Below, piece after piece: positions 1 to 5,896 of a stretch of 6,209 bases of DNA. The notes beneath the pieces were generated by a model. That model had not been told where the DNA came from, made no database searches, and worked only from the letters and a program-made list of their open reading frames with translations. Numbering within the stretch: position 1 is the stretch's first letter; the number at the start of each line of letters is the position of its first letter. The DNA comes from an uncultured Porphyromonadaceae bacterium (GTDB lineage: Bacteria; Bacteroidota; Bacteroidia; Bacteroidales; Muribaculaceae): contig CALJBF010000075.1 in assembly GCA_938027385.1 (NCBI GenBank), forward strand, positions 1 to 6,209, written 5' to 3'. Both the position numbers and the translations under genes were made by a program.

Positions 1-65
1 GCTTTGCGATGTTTGGTTGATAGTCAACAAAATAGCCAAACATCGCAAAGCGATGTCCCTACAAT
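1..65 (-). repeat. Inverted pair of REP-like elements (BIME-like), left copy cut by window edge
   Basis: Bases 1-16 and 36-51 form a perfect 16-bp inverted repeat around a 19-nt spacer. Within the right half, ACATCGC (40-46), loop AAA, GCGATGT (50-56) form a 7-bp hairpin followed by CCCTACAAT (57-65). Read on the minus strand this is ATTGTAGGG and then the stem, so a GTAG tetranucleotide sits at the foot of the palindrome. That is the usual layout of REP elements mobilised by RAYT transposases (established knowledge). The left copy has the same stem in the opposite orientation, and its GTAG foot would lie just outside the window. The assignment rests on layout only, since genome copy number cannot be seen here. 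Confidence 0.6.
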
Positions 66-134
66 TTGAGGAGTTCTGCAACACCCTCCGCCATCGAGCG
101 AGTTCGGCAATTCACCGGTGCCCAGTTGGTACGC

Positions 135-161
135 GGTCGCTACATGTAGCGACCCTACAAT
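135..161 (-). repeat. REP-like element: perfect 20-bp palindrome plus CCCTACAAT foot
   Basis: Bases 135-154 are a perfect palindrome made of GGTCGCTACA and its reverse complement. It overlaps CCCTACAAT (153-161), the same 9-mer that follows the hairpin at 40-56. On the minus strand it reads ATTGTAG and then the palindrome, again placing GTAG directly at the stem foot. The stem sequence differs from that of the element at 40-56 while the foot is conserved, which argues for a repeat family rather than a simple local duplication. It lies 49 bases past the stop codon of the regulator gene, a typical site for REP sequences. No T-tract follows on either strand, so it is not an obvious intrinsic terminator. 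Confidence 0.6.
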
Positions 162-209
162 GGATACCGGCACATTCGTGTATTCTGTCAGCCGATGCGG
201 CCGGCTCGG

Positions 210-1904
210 TCAGGAGATGGAGCGGATTTCCATGATGGCTTCCTCGAACTTGTCGTTGGGGAGGGTTGAGCGGTTTTTGGCGCGGGTCTTGTAGGTGTTT
301 ACGGTGTTGATGGAGTAGTTGAGGAATGTGGCGATCTTCGAGATTTCGTTGATGCCGAGACGGATGAGTGCGAAGATGCGCATTTCGGGCGAGAGCTGGC
401 GCTCGCCGTTGTTGTCCTGGGCGGCGGGGTCTTCGGTCTCTCCGGCGGGGAAGAGGCTCTTGTAACGTTCGATGAACGTGGGGAAAAGACGCAGGAAAAT
501 AGTGTCGAATTCCCTGAGCATAACCTCTTTTTCTTTGCGCAGGTCGCTTTCGCGAAGAGTCATGGCCAGGTCGTCGTACTGGTGTGTCTTGAGCTTGCGC
601 GACACCAGTTTGTAGAGTCCTTCGATTTTCTTAATGTATTCAGAGTGGGCATAGAAACTGTAGCCCAGGTATTCATCTTTAATCTTTACACTTTCGGAAA
701 GTTTCTGAAGAGTGTTCTGCAGTTCGAGGTTCGATTCCTGCACGTTGCGGTTGGCGGCCTCAAGCAATTCGTTGGCCTTCTGGAGTTCGGCCGACCGCTG
801 GGCGATAAGTTTGTTCGAGGCTCTGAGCTTGCGGGCAACGCGGATATAGAAGATGATGCCCACGATCAGCACCACGAGCATGAGCACTACGCCTCCGAGG
901 GCCCACCACAATGCGCGACGCTCGGTGTTGACCGAATCGAAACGATGCGACTCGATCAGCGGCAGCACCGTGGCGATCTCGGCCTTGCGGTGAGGCGCGT
1001 TGAAGAATTCAGCATCCTCGAGTGCGACGTTTATGTATCTGTGAGCCAGATTGTAATTCCCCTGCTGGAACATGAGGTTGGCCAGGAAACGCAGTGATGT
1101 GGTCTCACGCTTGGCCGACTCGATGTCGAGTTTTCCCGACAGGGCTTTGTAATATACGGCGCCGTCTTCGTCAGAGCGTTCGTTGTAGTAGTCGCCGAGG
1201 ATGGAGGCAATCATCGCTTTCTCGTTGTTGTCGATGTCGTCGCGGTTCATAAGGCCGGAGAAAAGGTCAATTTTCTCCTGCAGCTTGAGCGCGTCAAGAG
1301 TCTTGAACGACATGCAGTACATGGCCTTGTAACTGTCTTTTGGCAGAACGGCAATGACCGAATCGGCGTATGCGTGGCTGGCGCGGGCATATTTATCGTT
1401 GAAATTGTCGCACTGGGCCACAGATATGTCTGAATAAAGGCGCTGGCAGATGAAATAGAAATCACCCTTGGCCTGATCGGAAACATTGTCGAGCGACGTG
1501 TTGCGGGCGATTTCGAGCGCGTCGGGGAACGCGCCGGCCGACAGATAGCTGAATATATAGTCGCCGCGTGCGCGCACGATAAGCTCGGGGTCGCCGGTCT
1601 GTTCGGCCAGGGCCAGCTCGCGCTCCACCACGGCACGTGCGGAATCGCTCTGGAACGACCGGTACATATTGAAGATCTGGTGGTTGAGCTGGGCGCGCAT
1701 CGACAGCTGGTCGGCGGGAATTGCCGCGAGCACCCGCTTGACAGAGTCTATGCGCCAGGCATGCGTGGTGAAATATGTGTCGCGTCGGTCGACGACATGG
1801 TTGAGCGCGCCGATGATTGAGTCGGTGTTGAATTTAACCTCGCCGGCAGAGGGCAAAGTGTTTAAGAACAGTAATATGACAGCCGTAATGAGCTTTCGTG
1901 CCAT
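210..1904 (-). CDS. DUF6377-type membrane-spanning transcriptional regulator (TPR, TM, coiled coil, HTH)
   Basis: This 564-residue protein has the layout of Bacteroidota DUF6377 regulators. It starts with a signal peptide (residues 1-20, hydrophobic core ITAVILLFL, likely cut after PSA). A helical, TPR-like periplasmic part follows (about 27-325; clearest repeat about 271-302, with GNYNLAHRYINVALEDAE). One transmembrane helix lies at about 331-354. Arg and Lys follow it (R355, R358, K359, R361), which puts the C-terminus in the cytoplasm. A coiled coil (about 356-408) leads into the conserved block beginning KIKDEYLGYSFYAHSEYI. The C-terminus has a LuxR/GerE-like helix-turn-helix (about 505-545: LSPEMRIFALIRLGI, then EISKIATFLNYSINTVNTYK). 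The inferred role is to sense a periplasmic ligand and control transcription directly across the membrane, like SusR-style regulators. The ATG at 1904 follows an A-rich stretch and opens the signal peptide. The gene lies downstream of the GH87-like gene on the same strand with a 258-nt gap and its own promoter candidate. The ligand and target genes cannot be read from sequence. Confidence 0.85.
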   Translation of the reverse strand: MARKLITAVILLFLNTLPSAGEVKFNTDSIIGALNHVVDRRDTYFTTHAWRIDSVKRVLAAIPADQLSMRAQLNHQIFNMYRSFQSDSARAVVERELALAEQTGDPELIVRARGDYIFSYLSAGAFPDALEIARNTSLDNVSDQAKGDFYFICQRLYSDISVAQCDNFNDKYARASHAYADSVIAVLPKDSYKAMYCMSFKTLDALKLQEKIDLFSGLMNRDDIDNNEKAMIASILGDYYNERSDEDGAVYYKALSGKLDIESAKRETTSLRFLANLMFQQGNYNLAHRYINVALEDAEFFNAPHRKAEIATVLPLIESHRFDSVNTERRALWWALGGVVLMLVVLIVGIIFYIRVARKLRASNKLIAQRSAELQKANELLEAANRNVQESNLELQNTLQKLSESVKIKDEYLGYSFYAHSEYIKKIEGLYKLVSRKLKTHQYDDLAMTLRESDLRKEKEVMLREFDTIFLRLFPTFIERYKSLFPAGETEDPAAQDNNGERQLSPEMRIFALIRLGINEISKIATFLNYSINTVNTYKTRAKNRSTLPNDKFEEAIMEIRSIS

Positions 1905-2075
1905 TTTTAGATGTTATGTTAGTCTGGCCCGGAATCCTAACTGGCGGATAAAAGGTGGCAGGGCTTTTCAGACTGGTAAAAGACTGGTCGCTACGAGGTG
2001 GCCGGAGGTCTTGATTCAGGTAAGATTATAATTGGGTGATAGTGCCGCATGGCGGCTTATCGCATATCCTTGCGC

Positions 2076-2106
2076 CAAAGGTACAGAAAAAACGATAAAT
2101 ATGCAA
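2076..2106 (-). promoter_or_regulatory. Candidate Bacteroidales promoter for the DUF6377 regulator
   Basis: On the minus strand TACCTTTG (2083-2076) matches the -7 consensus TAnnTTTG exactly. ATTG (2107-2104) lies 20 bases upstream, close to the -33 box TTTG at standard spacing. Transcription would begin near 2070 and leave a leader of about 165 nt (1905-2070). That leader contains a 7-bp direct repeat GACTGGT (plus-strand 1971-1977 and 1982-1988, 11-bp period) and no clear riboswitch. The match is to a short consensus, so it is supportive only. Confidence 0.5.
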
Positions 2107-2141
2107 TATGCATGGTGCATACCCGGGGCCTGTTTCTGTAC
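2081..2141. repeat. Inverted repeat overlapping the regulator promoter; possible weak terminator
   Basis: GTACAGAAA (2081-2089) and TTTCTGTAC (2133-2141) are a perfect 9-bp inverted repeat. The spacer holds a second dyad, TATGCA (2100-2105) and TGCATA (2116-2121). A run of seven T (2142-2148) follows on the plus strand, while on the minus strand a T-rich stretch (2099-2086) follows the inner dyad. It sits just past the stop codon of the GH87-like gene, so it may end that transcript. It also overlaps the -7 box of the regulator promoter, so an operator or a pair of divergent promoter-like motifs is equally possible. Confidence 0.35.
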
Positions 2142-2162
2142 TTTTTTTGTGGCCGAATGTGT

Positions 2163-4160
2163 TCAGGGCACTCTAAGTTTTGCCGGTGCGTAACCGGGTG
2201 CTGAAATGATGTATATTCCAGCCCCTGTGGTTGCCTCGGGCGACTGCGCTGTGAGCGTGGCCACTTTCACGCCGGATACTGAATAGACTTCGAGCGCCGC
2301 ACCGGCAGTCAGACCGCGGGCAGAGATTCCTGTGGCGGTGGTCGTTACGTCTGAGGCGGGGAGGGCAGGGGCGTGGATGGCCGCGTCGAGCGTGAAGTCG
2401 AAAGTGGCGGGGATTGTCGAGATCGGCGCCTCGGCAGTGCAGTTGGCGTAGGTGAGTCCCGATCCGGTTCCGGATCCGCGCAGGCCCGGATAGAAATTGA
2501 ACGCGCGGCCGTCGGCGCTCACACCGTCGACATGGATGTTCTCCATGGTGAGGTTATCTACGGCGCGGCCGCTGTTCGACTGCACCCTTACCCCCTCGAA
2601 ACGCGAGTCGTAAAGGTCTATGTTCCTGACCGTCACGTTCTTCACGGCGTAGAAGTATCCGCCCATCACCCAGAGGGCCGGGTTGGCGTTGCCCCAGAAG
2701 TCGCCCTGAATTCCGGTGGTCTGGCTGGTGCAGCCGGCGCGGTATATCGAGATGTCTGAGAATTCCGTTTCCTCGTCGCCGAAACCGGTGCCCTGGAATG
2801 TGCCGTTTATGCGCGCGCCGCACTCCATGGCGTCGAAAATGGCTATGTGGTGCGCCTTGTTCCCCTGGCCCCCGAAGAACCCGAGAGACGAAGCGCGCCA
2901 GTTTATTTCGGCTGTGTTGTAGGCGTATTCATTGTTCCGGCTCCAGTTGCCGGTGCTCCAGACGGCCTGGTCGTCATCGCCGTTGTTGCGGAACGAGCAG
3001 TGGCTCACCACAGCGCCCTGGGTGCCCGAGCAGAGGTTGATGCCGTCGGCATAGTTGTTGCGGAACCGGCAGTTGGTCACCCGCAGGTTGCGCGAGGCGT
3101 TGCCGTTGTAGTCGGCGATCCATGCGCCGCACTCGAAATGGCTCACGCGCACGTTCTCAATCACGGAGTTTGTGCCCCATGAGCCTTCGAATCCTTTCCC
3201 GGCCTGGAATGACGGGTTGTTCTCGAAGTACCTCTGGTTGTTAAGGGTATTCATGGTGAGGCCGCTGACACCGCAGTTGTTGCTGCTGCTGTGTATGCCG
3301 CGCCGGTTATATGTGCGGCGGTTTGTGGGTGATGCTGTGAAATTCAGCACCGTGTGCCATAATCCGGCGCCGACGATTCGTGTGCCGTCGTTTTTGATTT
3401 CGATGAATGAGGGCACGTTGTATGTGCCCGGGCCGATATAGATGGTCTTGCCGCCGTTGTTGGTCACAAATACCGGGAGATTCGAGCCATCGCCGGTATA
3501 CTCGACCTTATCGGTTGCTTCTATCTCATCGAAAGTCAATGGAGCGGCGGCCATTTCCGCCTCAACGAAATCAATGGTCATAGGGTCGGCCGAGTCATTG
3601 TCTTTAACCAGTCGCAGGGTATGGCCTGCCTCCACGGTGACCGGCAGGAGCACATCGGCCTCGTCAAAACGCATGCGGGCGAATTTGTCGGCCGACGGGG
3701 TGTTGTCGGGGTATTTCTCCGATACATTGGCCTTCACGGTGTATTGCCACGCCCAGTATGAGTCGAGTGTCACATCGGTGATTTTTGTGTCACCGTCATA
3801 TATGGCCAGATTTTGTTGCGTGCCTGTACCGGTGGCGTTGTCGGGAATTGAGAACCGTATCGTCAGTGCGTTTGCGTCGGCATCAAGGGTCCATGCCACC
3901 GATTCTCCCTTATTATTTAAGGTGAGAGCCTGCAGATCCGATGCCTCTGATACAAGCTGATCCTGCGAATATGGATCGGCCGAGATAAATGTGCCTCCGT
4001 CTGGCGAACACATCCCGGCCTGCGCCTCGTATCTCAGGTATGGGCGGTCGTAATAACCCCGTTCGAGGGCATCGGTCGGAAAGGTATATGACTGCGCCTG
4101 GGCCGCGATTGCGGTCAGGATGGCGGTAACGACAAATGCTGATTTTTTCATGGTCTTCAT
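2163..4160 (-). CDS. Secreted right-handed beta-helix glycosidase, probable GH87 alpha-1,3-glucanase
   Basis: The 665-residue protein (numbered from the ATG at 4160) has a Sec signal peptide (1-22, likely cut after AQA) and no lipobox. An N-terminal beta-sandwich follows (about 41-202; RYEAQAG, SVAWTLDADANALTIRFSIPDN, ending in RLVKDNDSADPMTIDFVEAE). It resembles the CBM35-like modules fused to alpha-1,3-glucanases. The rest, about 205-590, is a parallel beta-helix with many turn asparagines. The motif ADGIN (D372) and the motif GDDDQAVWS (D395, D396) place three Asp at spacing 0/23/24. This matches the catalytic triad of characterised GH87 enzymes (D1045, D1068, D1069 in Agl-FH1, as I recall). 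GH28 has a related NTD...GDD layout, but its GHG and RIK motifs are absent. The inferred reaction is hydrolysis of alpha-1,3-glucan. The last ~60 residues form a sorting-like tail (EVYSVSGVKV, then GIYIISAPGYAPAKLRV). At 665 residues it is compact against the roughly 1,300 of Bacillus and Paenibacillus enzymes. ATG 4151 is an alternative start, and a TTG at 4175 is unlikely. Confidence 0.72.
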   Translation of the reverse strand: MKTMKKSAFVVTAILTAIAAQAQSYTFPTDALERGYYDRPYLRYEAQAGMCSPDGGTFISADPYSQDQLVSEASDLQALTLNNKGESVAWTLDADANALTIRFSIPDNATGTGTQQNLAIYDGDTKITDVTLDSYWAWQYTVKANVSEKYPDNTPSADKFARMRFDEADVLLPVTVEAGHTLRLVKDNDSADPMTIDFVEAEMAAAPLTFDEIEATDKVEYTGDGSNLPVFVTNNGGKTIYIGPGTYNVPSFIEIKNDGTRIVGAGLWHTVLNFTASPTNRRTYNRRGIHSSSNNCGVSGLTMNTLNNQRYFENNPSFQAGKGFEGSWGTNSVIENVRVSHFECGAWIADYNGNASRNLRVTNCRFRNNYADGINLCSGTQGAVVSHCSFRNNGDDDQAVWSTGNWSRNNEYAYNTAEINWRASSLGFFGGQGNKAHHIAIFDAMECGARINGTFQGTGFGDEETEFSDISIYRAGCTSQTTGIQGDFWGNANPALWVMGGYFYAVKNVTVRNIDLYDSRFEGVRVQSNSGRAVDNLTMENIHVDGVSADGRAFNFYPGLRGSGTGSGLTYANCTAEAPISTIPATFDFTLDAAIHAPALPASDVTTTATGISARGLTAGAALEVYSVSGVKVATLTAQSPEATTGAGIYIISAPGYAPAKLRVP

Positions 4161-4172
4161 GTTGATCCGGCA

Positions 4173-4180
4173 CAAAATTA
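4173..4180 (-). promoter_or_regulatory. Possible -7 box for the GH87-like gene
   Basis: On the minus strand TAATTTTG (4180-4173) matches the Bacteroidales -7 consensus. It is the only exact match I found between 4161 and 4450 on this strand. No TTTG-like -33 box lies 19-21 bases upstream. The implied leader would be only about 7-16 nt, depending on whether translation starts at 4160 or 4151. An activator-dependent promoter or a chance match are both possible. Confidence 0.3.
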
Positions 4181-4212
4181 TAAAATATAGTGAAACAGTG
4201 CCCCGTATCGCG

Positions 4213-4247
4213 TCCCAATATAATGCTGTTTAAATGATATTTTGGGA
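4213..4247. repeat. Operator-like inverted repeat upstream of the GH87-like gene
   Basis: TCCCAA (4213-4218) and TTGGGA (4242-4247) form a 6-bp inverted repeat with a 23-nt AT-rich spacer. The inner flanks TAT and ATAT extend the dyad imperfectly. It lies 53-87 bases upstream of the start at 4160, a plausible site for a regulator such as the neighbouring DUF6377 protein. No binding data or second copy supports this. The rest of 4248-4354 is AT-rich, with a GGCGA-AAA-TCGCC hairpin at 4332-4344 and no open frame that looks real. Confidence 0.3.
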
Positions 4248-4354
4248 TAATATGCTTGTAATAAGTGTGATACGTTGAGCAGTGGGGCGCCCGAATATAG
4301 TCGGATATATATAATGTTATTAAAAGGAAAGGGCGAAAATCGCCTCAGACAACG

Positions 4355-4483
4355 GCTATATTTTTTCTGCGTTAATAACCATTAACTCTCAAATAATCAG
4401 TGATATTTTAAATTTTGCACATCTTTTCAGCTATATTTCGTTAATAAAGCTTTACAAAGGGGGTTGACGCATGCTAATTTTGC
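4355..4483 (+). repeat. Duplicated promoter-like module upstream of the 303-residue exported protein
   Basis: Three short words occur in the same order in two copies. GCTATATTT is at 4355-4363 and 4430-4438. GTTAATAA is at 4371-4378 and 4440-4447. AATTTTGC is at 4411-4418 and 4476-4483. Offsets are 75, 69 and 65 bases, so the copies have diverged by small deletions. In copy 1 GTTAATAA is also the left arm of a dyad, GTTAAT-AACC-ATTAAC (4371-4386). In copy 2 the last word completes the -7 match TAATTTTG, while copy 1 has AAATTTTG. This looks like a degenerate tandem duplication of a promoter or operator region. Confidence 0.45.
4451..4482 (+). promoter_or_regulatory. Candidate Bacteroidales promoter for the 303-residue exported protein
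   Basis: TAATTTTG (4475-4482) matches the -7 consensus TAnnTTTG, and TTTA (4451-4454) lies 20 bases upstream as a weak -33 box. Transcription near 4488 would give a leader of about 80 nt. Its last part has no G from 4523 to 4569, so it should be nearly unstructured. There is no Shine-Dalgarno sequence before the ATG at 4571, as is normal in Bacteroidota. Confidence 0.45.
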
Positions 4484-4570
4484 CACCGTAATCACCGCAC
4501 AAGCCGTGAAAACACAATCGAGACAAACAAATTCCAACACAAATTTATCACACCTAAATCTTTCACACTG

Positions 4571-5482
4571 ATGAAAAAGTTTACTCTTTTCGCAGCCACA
4601 GCGCTTGCAGCAGCAACCGTAGCATCTGCCGCTACAATCGGTAACCCCGCAGATCCCGCACACGAAGGCCAGTATATAGTAGCATACGACCTCGCCAACG
4701 GCAAGTGGTGCGAAGCCAACCCTGAAATCGACGAGACCTTCGTTTTCGCCATCGACTTCACCGGCACAGGTCTTGAAGACGCCATGAAGACCATCCCCTC
4801 GCCCAACCGCAAGAATATCCTGGGCCGCAGCGGTGCGTTCGACATCTTCAACCAGAACAACCTCAATGCCGACGACGAAACAGCAACCGCCAAGGCTGAC
4901 GGCCGTCTGTTCCCCATCGACCGCGACAAGAACATCTACGGCATGACCACCAACCTCTTCCAGCTCATGGTAAGCCGTACGTCAGACATGGCTTTCGGCC
5001 CCGACGCCAACTTCGAGCACTATGCAGTGTGCACCGAAGGCACCACATTCCAGTTCGGTGACAATGTGTTCGCTTTCGGCTGGGATGCCACCAACCCCGG
5101 CGCAGAATGGTGGGATGGCGTCGGCGCTCCCGTGCAGGATGTGCTTGTATGGACAATGGCTCCCTACACCGGCACCAAGACCGGTACGGAATTCTCCTGG
5201 GGCGAGCTCCACGGTGCTGACACCGAGTGCGCGCTTCCCGGCCTCGATCTGGGTGCCTGGAACAGCATGGTAGCCAACTGGGGCGGCTACGCTCTTCCCT
5301 CAGACTATGCCGGCCTCGCCGCCATCGAGACCGTTGCCTCTGACCTCAACGCAGAGGTTGTAGCCACCGAATACTTCGACATCATGGGCCGCCGCGTCAA
5401 CGGTGTTCTCGAGAACGGCGTGACAATCCGTCGCGAGATGCTTGCCAACGGCAAGACCAACGTCACCAAGCTCGCCCGCTGA
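4571..5482 (+). CDS. Exported protein of unknown function with C-terminal sorting-like tail
   Basis: I do not recognise the central part of this 303-residue protein. It opens with a clear Sec signal peptide (1-20, LFAATALAAATVASA, likely cut after ASA) and no lipobox Cys, so it should be periplasmic, secreted or surface-exposed rather than a lipoprotein. Residues about 21-245 are acidic and rich in aromatics and glycine (GKWCEANPEIDETFVFAIDF, NVFAFGWDATNPGAEWWDGVG, LGAWNSMVANWGGY), suggesting a beta-rich fold. Cys are few (47, 154, 220). The last ~55 residues (AIETVASDLNAEVVATEYFDIMGRRV, then GVTIRREMLANGKTNVTKLAR) look like the type IX-like C-terminal tails common in Bacteroidales. Codons strongly favour C in the third position (AAC, GAC, TTC, ATC), unlike the more mixed use in the GH87-like gene. 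With the G-free leader and strong terminator, this points to high expression as a single-gene transcript. A glycan-binding role is only a guess from context. Confidence 0.85.
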   Translation: MKKFTLFAATALAAATVASAATIGNPADPAHEGQYIVAYDLANGKWCEANPEIDETFVFAIDFTGTGLEDAMKTIPSPNRKNILGRSGAFDIFNQNNLNADDETATAKADGRLFPIDRDKNIYGMTTNLFQLMVSRTSDMAFGPDANFEHYAVCTEGTTFQFGDNVFAFGWDATNPGAEWWDGVGAPVQDVLVWTMAPYTGTKTGTEFSWGELHGADTECALPGLDLGAWNSMVANWGGYALPSDYAGLAAIETVASDLNAEVVATEYFDIMGRRVNGVLENGVTIRREMLANGKTNVTKLAR

Positions 5483-5496
5483 TCATAAACTCTCAC

Positions 5497-5539
5497 AAGA
5501 TGCCGTGGGGCGGTTTGCTCCGCGCCCGCGGCATCTTTT
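5497..5539 (+). terminator. Strong intrinsic terminator of the 303-residue protein gene
   Basis: AAGATGCCG (5497-5505) pairs perfectly with CGGCATCTT (5529-5537). The stem continues through a G-U pair, three G-C pairs and four more pairs around one bulged G (5524). The loop is TTTGCT (5514-5519). The run TTTT (5536-5539) closes the structure. It begins 14 bases after the stop codon. Confidence 0.85.
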
Positions 5540-5896
5540 AAACACTACCGTTCATACGTTCGCATTCATACACTATAGCGGCAGATTCATCGAAAAACAA
5601 TTTACATGGTTTCGGCCCTGACACGCACAAGGTTAGTAAGTTACACATTATTGTCTTTTCTTATTCTGATACCACTCCTCTCTCTCGAGCCATACTCGGC
5701 GGGCAACGTTCCCGCGAATGTCTCTTTCTCCGCAGGTTTCCGATAGTTTCCATATATGCTCCTTGCCCGGGGCGTACACAGCCGGGCTTTCCCGTGTTTA
5801 TCCCGCCGGTCTGCGTGCCGGCGAGCGCGGGCTGTAAAAATCTTTCTGAATCACCAATCAACCCCCATCTCTCTTTAATCCCGATAATAATTCCCG
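5540..5896 (+). other. GC-rich hairpin leader upstream of the SusC-like gene
   Basis: This 357-base stretch has no convincing gene. Short direct repeats TTCATAC occur at 5551 and 5565. Three hairpins follow: GCGGG/CCCGC (5699-5703, 5711-5715), GCCCGG/CCGGGC (5765-5770, 5782-5787) and CGCCGG/CCGGCG (5804-5809, 5818-5823). CCCGCG (5711-5716) could instead pair with CGCGGG (5826-5831), excluding the first hairpin. I found no exact TAnnTTTG box and no B12-box or other riboswitch core I know. The stretch 5832-5896 is again AT-rich up to the ATG. Confidence 0.4.

Noticed and set aside
190..206. AGCCG/CGGCT hairpin just past the regulator stop codon as terminator
   Set aside because: Five-bp stem with a 7-nt loop and no T-tract on the minus strand.
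17..235. Plus-strand 72-codon frame over the REP-like region
   Set aside because: It runs through the palindromic repeats and into the antisense of the regulator gene, lacks protein-like composition and has no promoter or leader features.
1971..1988. Direct repeat GACTGGT with 11-bp period as an operator
   Set aside because: Only two 7-bp copies in the leader of the regulator gene, with no dyad symmetry and no other copy near a promoter. Too weak to call.
1982..2003. Third REP copy suggested by GGTCGCTAC at 1986-1994
   Set aside because: It shares nine bases with the palindrome at 135-154, but the second arm is degenerate (GTGGCC) and the GTAG foot is missing. Chance or a decayed remnant cannot be told apart.
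1669..2031. Plus-strand 120-codon frame
   Set aside because: Most of it is antisense to the signal peptide and TPR part of the regulator, and the remainder covers its leader. No family resemblance.
2373..3960. Several plus-strand frames inside the GH87-like gene
   Set aside because: They are antisense shadows of a GC-rich coding region; their composition follows from the minus-strand beta-helix codons.
4285..4292. GGGCGCCC palindrome
   Set aside because: An isolated 8-bp self-complementary word without flanking symmetry, expected by chance at this scale.
5690..5835. Cobalamin or other known riboswitch upstream of SusC
   Set aside because: SusC-like genes sometimes follow B12 riboswitches, but no B12-box, GCCACTG-like or TPP core element was seen on the plus strand.
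5661..5861. Minus-strand 66-codon frame in the SusC leader
   Set aside because: Basic, low-complexity product with no recognisable motif, placed over the hairpins. No promoter box on that strand was found.
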